DNA of 64,000 nt from Pegea sp. RAD2-039 (Eukaryota; Chordata; Thaliacea; Salpida; Salpidae): NCBI GenBank assembly GCA_034620365.1, contig JAQGEQ010000289.1:372001-436000 (forward strand). The letters run 5' to 3'. This document shows, piece after piece, positions 38,409 through 51,081 of the stretch. Below the pieces are notes generated by a model, which had not been told where the DNA came from, did no database searches, and saw only the letters and a program-made list of their open reading frames with translations. Positions within the stretch are counted from its first letter, which is position 1. Every line of letters begins with the position of its first letter. A program made the translations under genes and the position numbers.

Positions 38409-41400
38409 TGACGTCACACGTTCTTCCGTGTACATCTTTTTTAATTTTCTATGCAAATAAAACAATCGTGACGTCATACGCGCGAATTTGTAGGATGTCA
38501 GCTGCTAACAAGTAAGCTTGGCCTAAAAGGACCAGACTTTAACTAAATTGGCCCTCTGAGTTGGACACGTCGAAGTTCAACTTTCAGAAGTTCATTAAAA
38601 AGATCATCAGAAGATCTGTTTGTGGATTAAGTAGAAGACTCATTGATTCGTTAGAACAACATTCAGAGTATTTTGAGCAAATTCTTGCAGCAAAATAAAC
38701 TGTTCAATTTCGTTTAGGGTTTGAACAGCTTGCAAATAAAATGTGCAACTTGTTGAAGATGTTTGTGTTTAATAATCAATCAATTGATTTCTTTGAAAGC
38801 AGTTTTCAATCTCATCTTTTCATCTTTTATTTACTTTGTGAAATAAGTCAAGATATATTTAAAAATATTCTTTTTCTTTTTATAAAAAACTTTTTAAAGA
38901 TAGATGTTTGCACTTTGCAAAATATACATTAAAAATTTGCGGATTTTTTATCTTTTTGTGAATTGTTCTGTGATAAAACTTATTTCAGTCTCATTTTAAG
39001 ATCCAAATTTAAAACCTTGAAAATATTTTAGGTCCTTGAAACTCGAATTTATTTCCTTCATGAAAGTTGTTTATTCTACAAATTGAACAATAAACCTCTG
39101 AGTGAATTAATTGAAAATTACAAAAATATTCTTTAGCTTTATTTAGAAAGCTATCTTGAAAAACAACATTTGATTTAATGAAGTTGATAGAGAGATGACA
39201 ATAAATAAAACCAACTTGTTTATCAACTAACTTTCATCTTCTACATTTTTAAAGATAATTTAATTGAATAAAAACTCTCAACAACTATTCTCATTAATTT
39301 TCCTGAAAGTTGAACTTTTATGGATTCTGTCTATTAATTTATCAATTTCTCTTAATTTCATTTCAACTTTTTTATTCATTTTAGTGTCTGCAGTATTAGA
39401 AAACTGTATAAAAAACAAATTTGAAAGTAGTTGTTGGAATAATATTTCACTAAAATTTCATTTAAATTTCAATTGAACAATTTAAGAAAATAATCTATTA
39501 TTTTCAAATACCGTCTTTAACATAAAACTTGAAGTTGCCAGACGAGATTTAATTATCTAAAAACAAAAACTTAGACCTTTTGCTGATTAAAAGTTTTATT
39601 AAGCACATTCTTTAACCGCTTTGGTTTTTTAAATGAGCAAATGTACTATCGTTGAAACATTATATGTTTTTCAAGTAATTTTTTAGTTATTTGAAAATAA
39701 TTTTAAATTACTAGAACAATAGGTTGTAAATGTGTAGAATATTAACCTGTCAGATATTGATGTGTTATTTTAACTTGTAAATATTTTCTTATTAAAGTAA
39801 CTAGCAAAATTTCACCAAAATATTTATAGCTAAGAGCTATTTGAAGCTGTTACCAAAATATTCACAAATTTACTTGTGTATGCGATAATATCTACAAAGT
39901 TCTATAAATATTCTTTAAACAAGTTCGTCTAGTTGATACTGGTGACTTATGTACAAACTATTTCAATTTTTAACATAAATGTTCCTATTTTGGGTTTATT
40001 AATAACACCTTTGAAACTTACAGATTAAAAAATATCATTTATTTACAGTAACACCAATATACAAGAAATAAGTTGATTGGTGTTAAATCGAAAAAAGTTT
40101 TTCTAATATAATTTCTGTTAAAATACTTTCTCATGTAGCACAAGAATATGATTTACGTAAGAGAGGTTATTTTTTAGTTTTTATTCGTTCTTTTAAATAA
40201 ACACGTGTAAATAAAACATGAAAAAGAAGTACATGACTAATTTATAAAAGATTTCTTTTCATTAAACCATTTGATGAAACACTGCTACCTAGCGGATATT
40301 TTATTTAGTATTTAGTATAAAAAAATACTTAAAGCTTTTTTGCACGGTTGGTTTAAATAAAAATATCTCCTTCAAAATTAAAACATAACATTGAAATAAA
40401 AGCTTGCTTATTATATAAATAGTTTAGTGTCTACTAAATCTAATCTGACAAAATCAGATGAGGCTTTAAGATTTCGGTTGAGTTGCAATCAGTTTTATTC
40501 ACTGAGTCAGTTTAAAGACTTCTGAAAATTAAAGGGAAAATAATATAGGAAAGTATGATGTAGATAAATTGAGTTTGCAGAATTTATTGAAGATGATTAT
40601 AACTTATTAATTTCAACTAAATATTGCAACTGTTTATCAAACAGATTCAAGTAATTTAAATGTTTTTAAACTAAATGAAAAATCATAATCAAGCTCTTTA
40701 AAGTTCACGAAAACAACTTGTTTTTGGCGGCCAAAGGCTATTATTATTATATGATTTAAAAAACAAAATATTGTGATATTTTTAGGAGTTATAGAAATGG
40801 ATAAATTTGATTTATAAAGTTTATAATTTTACTAAGACTAAAGTTGAGCTTGCATTTAACTATCAAATAAATCTTCTTATGTAAATAGATTCATTTAGCT
40901 TTTACAAACTGTTTCTTTTTGAAATTCTGGAATAAAAATGATAAAATTAAATTAGTAGAGTTTGTGAAGTTTTGAATATGTTGTATAATCTTATGTTTCA
41001 TCTACTTTTGTAGATTAATCAAATTCGCTTTAGTATCTTTATTATTCTTTATTGATTATATTTTATCATAAATCAGCTGATCGCTCTTGAATAATCAACA
41101 TTCTGAATGTAGCAATAATTGCGCAATATTCTCGATATAAAAGAAGTTCGAATTTTCATAACTTGTTTACATCAATTTGAACTCAAAGATGAACTATCTT
41201 TAGAGTAGATGTCAATCAGGTGATATATTGGTTTTCTATTTGATAAACTCATGATTATATCTTAATTATCAAACTATATAAAGTGTTGATTCATTTAGTA
41301 TTTTATATTTATGAAATTACTGAAAGTCATATCTAAAATTGAAAAGATGATTTTTTAAATTGTTTGAAGAGATGAGGACTAAATAGCTGATAAAAGGGAA

Positions 41401-41623
41401 GAATTTACAAAGATTTAAACTTACTGTGTGAAGATGAAGATCTTGTAGAATCAAGAACTTCATCTTCATACAAAGAGTTGTTATCTACAACCACCAGGCG
41501 TCCTCTTCTTTATTTTAAAAAGTCAGATCAACAGCTTGGTATGCCGCCAGACACTTTTTGGAATCAACAATTTATTTGGTGTTTTTTTCTTCTACAGAAA
41601 TTTAGTTTTGGGTTTGGGCATCA

Positions 41624-41659
41624 TATCCGGCGGCTTTAACTACCCGATATGATGGTCAG
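41624..41659. other. 9-bp perfect inverted repeat in a GC-richer island
   Basis: CATCATATC and GATATGATG flank an 18-nt loop (CGGCGGCTTTAACTACCC). The surrounding 150 bp is richer in GC than its neighbours. It could be part of a non-coding RNA or a transposon end; nothing else supports either. Confidence 0.4.
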
Positions 41660-41820
41660 AACTAAAAACTAATTTTCTACGGGCTTCAAATGTTTACAAT
41701 CTAACTTAGAAACCTGCTAACATCTTTAACTAATTTGTTTAAAAATTAAAAGTTTATTTATTATCAAGGAAATGGTTCAATTTTTGTTTAAATAAAAAGT
41801 AATCTATTGAAAATACCTCT

Positions 41821-41891
41821 CTCTGGCGGTTTAGTGGTTAAAATTTTCGTGCCCCGCCCCAGAGATCCGGGTTCAAACCTCGCGAACTGCA
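41821..41891 (+). pseudogene. tRNA-Gly-like pseudogene or SINE head
   Basis: An A-box-like TGGCGGTTTAGTGGTTA and a B-box-like GGGTTCAAACC lie at tRNA spacing, and the anticodon-arm region TTTTCGTGCCCCGCC resembles tRNA-Gly. The 5' and 3' ends (CTCTGGC.. and ..GCGAACTGCA) cannot pair as an acceptor stem, so it is not a working tRNA. Confidence 0.5.
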
Positions 41892-42315
41892 TTTTTTGAA
41901 ATTCAATCCCTATCTTTTCTGATTTTAATATTTGCGTTTCAAACAACTTTTACTTTTTTGCAACCAACAAATCTTTTATTTCTAAAAATATTTTTAAACT
42001 AATTATTTTAGTTGAAGTGTCAATCTAAATTCAGAGCAAGCTAATTGATGCAAATAAAGAATTTCAACTAAAACAAGAAAAAAAACTTAAGTTTGATTGA
42101 GTTTATAGTTTGAGGTTGTTTTTCAATAAATCTTGTAGGACACAAAACTAAAGTTTTAATGCAAACTGACATTTTGAAACTATCAATCTGAACGAGAAAC
42201 AGCTCTGTGATTGGCTGATTGAAAACTTTTCATAAAAATTTCTTTTTTATTGAAGTCATGCTAATATTATAAACAAAAGTTCTGTGTATCATCGATTTCA
42301 AAATTAAAAAATTTA

Positions 42316-42387
42316 TGCGTCGACCGGGAGTCGAACCCGGAACTAGTGCTTGGAAGGCACCAATGCTAACCGTTACACCATCGACGC
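42316..42387 (-). tRNA. tRNA-Gly (anticodon TCC)
   Basis: The reverse complement is base-for-base the same 72-nt gene as 11812-11883: acceptor GCGTCGA/TCGACGC, anticodon TCC in CTTCCAA, T arm CCGGGTTCGACTCCCGG. Flanking sequence is unrelated. Confidence 0.95.
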
Positions 42388-43709
42388 TGATGCTACAATC
42401 TTAAAAAGATTTATATTATAATTATTTTATTAATTATTAAATTTTGATTTTAACTTTTCGGTTTTTTTAAATTATTACCAAAGTTTACAGATGATATTGA
42501 GGTTATTGAGATTAATAATAAATTTTGTTTTGTAGCACCTACTGAAATATATTTAATAAAACTCTTATCTTTTCTGCATGACATTTTTATAGTGCTAAAA
42601 AACAATATTTTGAACAAAATATTTTATGAAAATAATAAAAAATATTTTCAAATTTCAGTGGTAGATTTTTTTCATAATAAATTCAAAATAGAAAAAATGA
42701 AATTTATTTCAAAGTTTTAATTTAAAGCATTCAAATTGTAAAAAAGAAAATTGGTTCAAAAAAGTTTGTTGAGAATGACCTTTATGTTATTAAAATTTTT
42801 TTATATAATTAGAAATATCTGAAATCTATTGAAGTATATTTTAACTATTGAAATTTTTACTAAATTTTGAGTTTATGGAATTGAATTAGATAAGTAGTAA
42901 ATATCTACAAAAGAAAACAAGGAATAAAATCAAGATTGGTTTAAAATGTCATAATTCTTGTGTATAAGGTTTAACCAATTAAAGTTTCTAATAAACTGTT
43001 AATTTGTTTTAATACTACAAAAAATCTTAATAAAATTGATAAAAAATAATATAAAATCGATTAAATGTAAAGTATTTGCTTAATTTATGAATAGTAAAAC
43101 CTAAGGCGGTTACCAAGCTTACCAAAACGAAATTTTCTTTGCGAAATTACAAGGCTTACCGCTGTATTTCATAAATTATTAACGAAAAATATTTGGAAAC
43201 ATCGTTGAAGCATTCTGTGCGCATTCAAGTGTGACCGACTGACAACTACAATGACGCCCAGAAAGATGAAGAACAGTTGAAAAAGATAGAAGTAGCGGCT
43301 AGTAGACAGAATATCTCACGATTTTATTTCTTCTCAAATACTTGCTGCTGGTTTTTCAGTCTTTTAATTTCACTTTTGATTATTTTTATTTATTTTATTT
43401 TCATTTGAAACACTTTTTGAACAAGTTTTCAATTTGTATTCGTTTATCAACAAAATACTTTCAAAGTTTTATCACTGAAGACAGCTGTGTTTTGATGACG
43501 TCACTCAGACTAGCTAGTTTTATTTCATGATGATGACGCAGTCAGATCAGAATGTGACGTCACGTAAGAGTTAGAAGAAAATTGTAGTTGATGAAAATGT
43601 TTGTCGAAACGTTTTTAGTTTGCGGCGAGAAAAATATTTGAAAAATTTCAGCAAATTTCAATTTTTCAGATTTTGTTTTTAGTATGTTCTAAAACGCACC
43701 AATCAAACG
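42388..43709. other. AT-rich flank, then upstream region of integrin alpha
   Basis: AT-rich to about 43190, then more mixed. TGACGTCA occurs near 43496 and 43556 within 220 bp of the integrin start, so this may hold its promoter. A coding-like stretch at 43.25-43.41 kb is discussed under rejected items. Confidence 0.45.
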
Positions 43710-46700
43710 ATGGAATCTCTCATTTGCATACTGTTGTTAGTTGTGACGTCATTGTGTCCTGATGTGCACGCGTATAGTTTTGAAGAACGTCTACCACTGT
43801 TTAAATTTGGTGGACCGAGGTCCACTTTTGGGTACAGCGTTGCTATGCATCGTTACTTAAACGGTTAGTTGCATAACAACGGCAGGAGAAGGTGTAACCA
43901 ATGATGACGTCACAGATACAAACAGCGATTCAAGTATGTTAATAATCGGCGCCCCGACAGAAGTAGCTACGTTATCACAACCAAACACTGAGCGCCCAGG
44001 AGCTATTTATTCCTGTCCATTCTCAAGTAACACAGACGATTGTACACGTGTCAATCTGGACCAAGGTCAGAATCAATTTGTTGTCACGTGACCTACCATT
44101 TGACCCATAAATATGGTCCAGACTCTAGATTTGTAGCTTTAATTTAAAAAACTTTTTCATGCATGACTAAATATGCAAATTCGAAATTCTTCGTTCCGCT
44201 TCACTGATCACGTCATTTGTTACGTCATACAGGTGGCTCGTCGATGTTATCGAACAAAAGTGACCAATGGTTGGGAGTAACATTAAAGAGTAAAGGTCAG
44301 AGGTCAGATTAATATGACGTCACAACGCCTGATGTTCCGATCACGTGACAGGTCCTGGGAAGATGGTGGTGGCGTGTGCACACCGGAATCATGGATTCAA
44401 GAATATTGGTTTGCGTTCAGAAAGAATACAAATGTGTGGAAGGTGCTTTCCCTTAGATGGTAAACTTCACTCATTTGCATATGAGCTGTAATGACGTCAC
44501 TTTTGTTTGTAGGATCAAGTCCTGAATTGAAAGAGGTTGAAGACACACAACTAAAAAGTGAGATGTTTGTGATTGGTTGATGGTAGTCACGTGGTTTTGT
44601 TTTCAGTCAACTTCTGTGACATCGACTTTAATAATGATAAAGCATTTTGGACTAAGAGAAGATTTGGTTTGACTCAAGCTGGAGTTTCAATTGATGTCGG
44701 CGGTGAAGATTACGAAATTTCAGTTGGTCAGTTCATCTATAGAGCCTCATCTTCATCTTTAAACTTATTATCTTCTTCCAGGAGGTCCAGGTGCTTATGA
44801 GTGGCGAGGAATCATGTTCAATATCGTCGAATCACGTACAGAGTTATCTTCTGATATGTACATGTATCGAAGCCCTGTCAGTGAAGATCCAGATGATATT
44901 GGGTTTAGTACCATGAATGGATTTTCAGTTGCTCGTAGCAACAATCTATTAGATGGAAACCAAAAAGTCTTTCTATCAGGAGCTCCAAGTCTCAAGAATA
45001 CTGGAGGAGTTTTTTTTTATGTCAGAGGTAATGATGTAATGTTGAGATTATTGTCAGATGTTTAATAATCATAAAATATTATTTTCATTTTATTCTTATT
45101 GAATAATAAACAGGAAATGAAAGTTTAAGCTTAGGAAAAGGAGAATCAGGTATGTGAAGACAAACTAACAGGGTTTGAAAGCAATTAACAAGTTGTAGAT
45201 TACATGATGATACTTACTTCCTTCTTTATATCAATTCTTCAACCTCTTCCAACTTTCAAACTTGATCTCTTTTAACAAAATGTTTTTACTTTTTACAGCT
45301 AGCTTTACTTACAAACCTTTCTACTAACAACAAAACTTTCATTTCAACATCACAATTGCTGTTTTGTAGACAAATATTTGGATTATCAGTTGGTTCAAAA
45401 AGATTTGTTGATGGGGAAGCAACTTGGATCTAGTTTTGGTTATACTATGTTAGTAACTGATATAAACAAAGATGGTTTGGATGACTTGTTAGTTAGTGCA
45501 CCTCAATTTTATCAACGTACGGTCGAAGGGAAATATGGAGGAGCAGTTTATGTATATGTGAGGAAAGCAGGAGTTGCAATCACGTGTGTATTTAACGATT
45601 TTTATTTTATCAAAATGTGAAGAAGTTTTATTATTTCATTGATTTAAAGCTTTCATCTTTCCAAAAGATTTACTTCCAAATTGTCCTGGGACATTTATAT
45701 TTACTTCCAAATTGTCCTAGGACATTTATATTTACTTCCAAGGTGTCCTAGGACATTTATATTTACTTCCAAATTGTCCTAGGACATTTATATTTACTTC
45801 CAAATTGTCCTAGGACATTTATATTTACTTCCAAGGTGTCCTAGGACATTTACATTTACTTCCAAATTGTCCTAGGACATTTTATAGTTGTTTTTATACT
45901 CAGGGAAACACAGCCACAAATGTTGTACGGTGAACTTGGTTCATCATTTGGTCAAACACTTGCTGATTTGGGAGATTTTGACCAAGACTCTTTCAATGAT
46001 GTAGCAATAGCTGCTCCTCTTGGGGGCGAAGGAGGAGTTGTATACATCTATAGAGGTGAAGAGGATAGTTGTAAGAAGATTTATCTAATGAATCTTCATC
46101 ACTAGGTGGTGCTGATGGAGTCTTGAAGCTATCTCAAATATTAGATGGTCACAAATTTAAATCTGATTCTGAAGAGTTTGGAATTTCAATCTCAGGGAAT
46201 GTTGATTTAGATCAGAACGGATATCCGGATCTCCTCATCGGATCCAAATCCGACTTTGCTTTACAATTGAGGTTTCTCCTTCGTCAAAAACACATTCACT
46301 TGCTGATCACGTGACTTCAACAGATCGCGACCTATTGTCACTGTGACGTCAACTTTCTCGACTCTTCCCGAACAAGTTGATCTGAAATCACCTGAATGTC
46401 AAGAAGATGGTGGTGGATGCTTCCAGATGGTCATCTGCTTCACGTTAGCTTTTGATGACGTCATCACTTTGTCTTCTCATCATCAGTTGCTATAGTTACG
46501 GCTCACGTCACGACGAGTATGAACGCGATTTCGTGGTTCGCTACACGCTGCATCTCGATACTGAGTTCGAAACTCCGCGTGTCGTCGCTGCTTCCGGTGA
46601 CCACGTGATCAGTGGTGACATCACACTAGCGCGCGCAAACGAGCAATTCTGTCTATCTGATCCACCGACTGTTTACTTCAAGAGCGCCGCTCGTGACCGC

Positions 46701-48649
46701 TTCACTCCTGTTCAATTCCGACTTGGTGACGTCATCACGCGCTTACTGATGACGTCATTGATAAAAATTTCATGTAGACTACGAGCCGGCAAGTTACGCG
46801 AATGAGGTGACAATTGAGCGACCAGGAAGTCCCTTAACCAAGATGATCGGCGTTCCAGTGATGGATGAGGACTTCCCATCACCACACGAGCTTGTTTTGT
46901 TGCTTAGCAACGACTGTAAGGACCCACAAGTGTGTGAAAGCGATCTGAAGGTAGAAGGGACAGTCCCGAAAGAAATCAACATCGGTAAGTCGGAATTGAA
47001 AAGGTGATGACGTCACGAGCGCGATTGTAGGCGAGAAGAAGTTCATGATGATGAAGTTGAACGTGACAAACGAAGGTGAAGAAGCTCACCAGGCTCGCCT
47101 AGTGGTGAAGCTTCCTTCAAAAAGCGTCTTCTATAGAAGTTTCGAGACCACCGGCGATTTCAATCTGACGTGTATTCCATCTGTAGTCAGTGAGTGACGT
47201 CAGTTAATGTGTGATGTCATCAAATGTGTTTGTTGAACAGATGGCGCAACACAGTTGGTTTGTGAACTGGGTAATCCGTTTGTGAATGGACGTAATGAAG
47301 AAATTAATATCAAATTTGATGTCTCAACTGTTCAACCTGCTTCTGAACAAGTCACATTCGAGTCTTACGTCACAACAAGCAGTAGAAACAAAAAGCGCGA
47401 AGCTTTGACGCTAAGAACTAAAGTGGTGGTTGAAATTAAGATGGAAGTCACACCTGTCTCACATCCTGCTCAAGTACGATGACGTCACTAGTACGTCACT
47501 AGATGATGACTTATGACGTTTCAGGTTCGTTACTATGACAACCCTGTTATTGGTGAGTCAGGAATTAAGCAAGTTGAACAAATCGGACCTCGTCTTCAGT
47601 ATACATATAATGTGAAAAACCTCGGTTAGTATCTTCTTTTCTCTGTCCCTTTGTGACGTCATATATTTAGGACCGGGGACCACTATGGCTGAGGGACTGG
47701 AGTTAGTTGTAAACTATCCGATGGAATTGTATAATGGTAAATGGCTGTTGTATTTGATCTCAGCCACTGTTGAAAAAGGAGTCACCAAATTTGGTGAATG
47801 TAGCACCAATTACACAAACTTACTGATGAAAGGTCTCGGTAATGCTGCTGCTAACGCTGTTTCACTCGTTCGCAACAAGCGTCAGGTGACGTCATCACTT
47901 TGTGAAATGTGACGTCATAACAGTGAGTTGTACAGGTGACGCTTGGTGAAGATGGTAAGTTGGGAAGAGGTCCCAGTATCGTCCAATCACAGACAAGAGA
48001 AGGGCAGGAAGCAATTATCAGATGTGGTAAAGGAGCCGGTTGTGTTGAGTTAAGATGCTCTATTGAAGGTCTTGTCAAGTTTGCTAGTGCGTCGGTAGTG
48101 CTACAGGTGAGAACAATCACTTCCTGACCACTTCCTGGTCATCTAATGACCACTTGCTGGTCCGCAGTCTCATATGTGGAACGGAACTTTTATCGAAGAG
48201 TTTTTGAAATTTGAAAAAGTTTTCTTCGAGACAACAGCAACAATCACGACCAGACAGAAAGGACTTCGACTCATCGGGAAGACACAAGCAACTGTTAGTC
48301 GTTTCTAGTCACGTGCTTCTCAAGTGTGACGTCATCATCATTTGCATAGATTCATACAGAGGTAGATCACGCGCTACTACAACAAGCAGAATCTTCCCAA
48401 TTCCCCTGGTGGTATATACTAATCGCGTTGTTGATCGCGCTTATTGTCTACGTCATCATCATCTTGCTTCTCATCCAATGTGGATTCTTCAAGAGGAAGA
48501 AGTGAGTGACGTCATTACTACGTCACACTCGCTTCATTTTCTTGTTGTAAAGGTTTGATGAGAAACCTGAGAACGCTGATCATGACGTCATAGAAGAAGA
48601 CCGAACTGGAGACCGCGAACCTCTGCGAAGACCTGATACGACGGTTTGA
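43710..48649 (+). CDS. Integrin alpha subunit (no I domain)
   Basis: About 20 exons from ATG 43710 to TGA 48647-48649. A signal peptide ([13 protein letters not shown]) is followed by a seven-blade propeller starting [14 protein letters not shown]. Also present are [20 protein letters not shown] and FG-GAP calcium sites [15 protein letters not shown] (about 45470), [15 protein letters not shown] (about 45975) and [14 protein letters not shown] (about 46205). No inserted I domain. Thigh and calf regions follow (46.3-48.2 kb). RNKRQ at about 47870-47885 is a furin-type site for heavy/light-chain cleavage, its last codon abutting an intron. A TM helix ([20 protein letters not shown]) leads to the hallmark CGFFKRKK, split by an intron after KK, and a short acidic tail ending RRPDTTV. 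Alpha subunits pair with beta integrins to bind matrix. The ligand class (laminin or RGD type) cannot be fixed. Introns hold many TGACGTCA palindromes; one holds a 31-bp tandem repeat. Confidence 0.95.
45668..45890. repeat. 31-bp intronic tandem repeat with TGTCCTAGGACA palindrome
   Basis: Seven copies of a unit like TTTACTTCCAAATTGTCCTA then GGACATTTATA, in an integrin alpha intron. Copies 3 and 6 share AAGGTG in place of AAATTG, giving a 93-bp higher-order period. Confidence 0.95.
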
Positions 48650-49258
48650 GAAGCAAACAGGTCACGTGGTCTGCTGGAAGCCTCGTGACAAACTAGAAAC
48701 TTTGACTTTATGTAAATTGCTTGTGTGCCAAAAATTAAGTTGCTCTAAAACTTGTCAACACCAAAATATACTTCAACATATGCAAATTATCCTGAGCCCT
48801 CCACAAAACTGCTGCATGACGTCATCACCTAACACATGATGAGATTTCTTTGCAATTTTCTTTTTGTAAAAATTTCTCGTCAATTATTGCACTATATTTG
48901 CATATTGGGATTACAAAACAAACTGACAATTTGTGTTTAGTTTTCTGATCAAAAGTTGAAAAACTTTAGTTCCAAACTTTTCAGTTCATTTCATCTGTTA
49001 ATAAAAAGTATCGAACTCAGCAGCTATTCTCCTTTCGACAATTCATCAGAAATATTTTAGGAATGTAAAAGAAAAGCTGACCGAAACATTCCTTTATTTA
49101 GAATACAAAAATTTAAATTAAAAGTTACTTACAAATAAAATAAAAATCAGTAAAAAAAGCAGTTTTCAAATTTCAATGATTTCATTTTTATCAAGATGTC
49201 ATCTGCAAACGATAAGAAGTTTCTACTGAGTCTTGTCATAACTCGAAGTAGTTGATTC
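48650..49258. other. 3' flank of integrin alpha
   Basis: No gene seen. TGACGTCA near 48817, then AT-rich sequence up to the minisatellite. Confidence 0.5.
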
Positions 49259-50815
49259 ATTCAACTTCAAATCTTCAACTAACTTCAAATCTTCAACTAA
49301 CTTCAAATCTTCATCTAACTTCAAATCTTCAACTAACTTCAAATCTTCAACTAACTTCAAACCTTCATCTAACTTCAAATCTTCAACTAACTTCAAATCT
49401 TCAACTAACTTCAAATCTTCAACTAACTTCAAATCTTCATCTAACTTCAAATCTTCAACTAACTTCAAACCTTCATCTAACTTCAAATCTTCATCTAACT
49501 TCAAATCTTCAACTAACTTCAAACTTTCAACTAACTTCAAATCTTCAACTAACTTCAAATCTTCATCTAACTTCAAATCTTCAACTAACTTCAAATCTTC
49601 AACTAACTTCAAATCTTCATCTAACTTCAAATCTTCATCTAACTTCAAATCTTCAACTAACTTCAAACTTTCAACTAACTTCAAACCTTCAACTAACTTC
49701 AAATCTTCAACTAACTTCAAATCTTCAACTAACTTCAAATCTTCAACTAACTTCAAATCTTCAACTAACTTCAAATCTTCATCTAACTTCAAATCTTCAA
49801 CTAACTTCAAACTTTCAACTAACTTCAAACCTTCATCTAACTTCAAATCTTCAACTAACTTCAAATCTTCATCTAACTTCAAATCTTCAACTAACTTCAA
49901 ATCTTCAACTAACTTCAAATCTTCAACTAACTTCAAATCTTCAACTAACTTCAAATCTTCAACTAACTTCAAATCTTCAACTAACTTCAAATCTTCATCT
50001 AACTTCAAATCTTCAACTAACTTCAAACTTTCAACTAACTTCAAACCTTCAACTAACTTCAAATCTTCAACTAACTTCAAATCTTCAACTAACTTCAAAT
50101 CTTCAACTAACTTCAAATCTTCATCTAACTTCAAATCTTCAACTAACTTCAAATTTCAACTAACTTCAAATCTTCAACTAACTTCAAATCTTCAACTAAC
50201 TTCAAATCTTCAACTAACTTCAAATCTTCAACTAACTTCAAATCTTCAACTAACTTCAAATCTTCAACTAACTTCAAATCTTCAACTAACTTCAATTCTT
50301 CAACTAACTTCAAATCTTCAACTAACTTCAAATCTTCAACTAACTTCAAACTTCAACTAACTTCAAATCTTCAACTAACTTCAAATCTTCAACTAACTTC
50401 AAATCTTCAACTAACTTCAAATCTTCAACTAACTTCAAATCTTCAACTAACTTCAAATCTTCAACTAACTTCAAATCTTCAACTAACTTCAAACCTTCAA
50501 CTAACTTCAAATCTTCAACTAACTTCAAATCTTCAACTAACTTCAAATCTTCAACTAACTTCAAATCTTCAACTAACTTCAAATCTTCAACTAACTTCAA
50601 ATCTTCAACTAACTTCAAATCTTCAACTAACTTCAAATCTTCAACTAACTTCAAATCTTCAACTAACTTCAAATCTTCAACTAACTTCAAATCTTCAACT
50701 AACTTCAAATCTTCAACTAACTTCAAATCTTCAACTAACTTCAAATCTTCAACTAACTTCAAATCTTCAACTAACTTCAAACCTTCAACTAACTTCAAAT
50801 CTTCATCTAACTTTA
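49259..50815. repeat. 18-bp minisatellite (AACTTCAAATCTTCAACT)n
   Basis: About 86 tandem units of 18 bp with point variants (CAACT/CATCT, AAATC/AAACC/AAACT). Because 18 is a multiple of three, both strands are open over hundreds of codons: (TSNLQL)n on + and (KLVEDL)n on -. Single-base deletions near 50152 and 50348 break both frames, and I find no splice signals or start context, so I treat it as satellite DNA. Blocks of variants recur, showing higher-order duplication in the first kilobase; the last 650 bp is nearly homogeneous. Confidence 0.95.
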
Positions 50816-51081
50816 AATCTTGTTCTCAATTTCAGCAAATAAATTTTATTCTTAGTTTATTTGGAAATCGATTTCTCTAATGTGTTACATGAATTAAAAA
50901 TGAATTATTTTTTCAAATCAACTTGAGTAAGCATTTTATGAAAATTTAAAAGAAAAATTTAAAGTTTTTGGAAGTTGTGAAGACTTAGTTTCTTTTGTTG
51001 CATCATCAAATGAGCCACTTGACGGCAAACGCCATATTGTCTCTGAAACTATTAATCAAGAATTTTGTTGAATATCGAACT
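50816..51081. other. spacer between minisatellite and RPTP gene
   Basis: Short AT-rich spacer containing the 3' flank of the minus-strand receptor gene; nothing else seen. Confidence 0.5.

Larger units (their letters stand above)
38409..42315. other. AT-rich desert, 3.9 kb
   Basis: No protein gene supported. One TGACGTCA lies near 38470, at the edge. The only structured islands are a hairpin-bearing patch at 41.50-41.66 kb and a tRNA-like element at 41.82 kb. Confidence 0.6.

Noticed and set aside
43210-43411. C-terminal exon with a tail-anchor helix (KDEEQLKKIEVAASRQ, then a hydrophobic run)
   Set aside because: A stop lies just upstream in frame with no acceptor in between, and the hydrophobic run is what T-rich DNA encodes by chance.
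49223-50798. 309-codon and 150-codon KLVEDL repeat proteins
   Set aside because: Both strands are equally open, frame-breaking deletions are present, and nothing flanking supports a gene.
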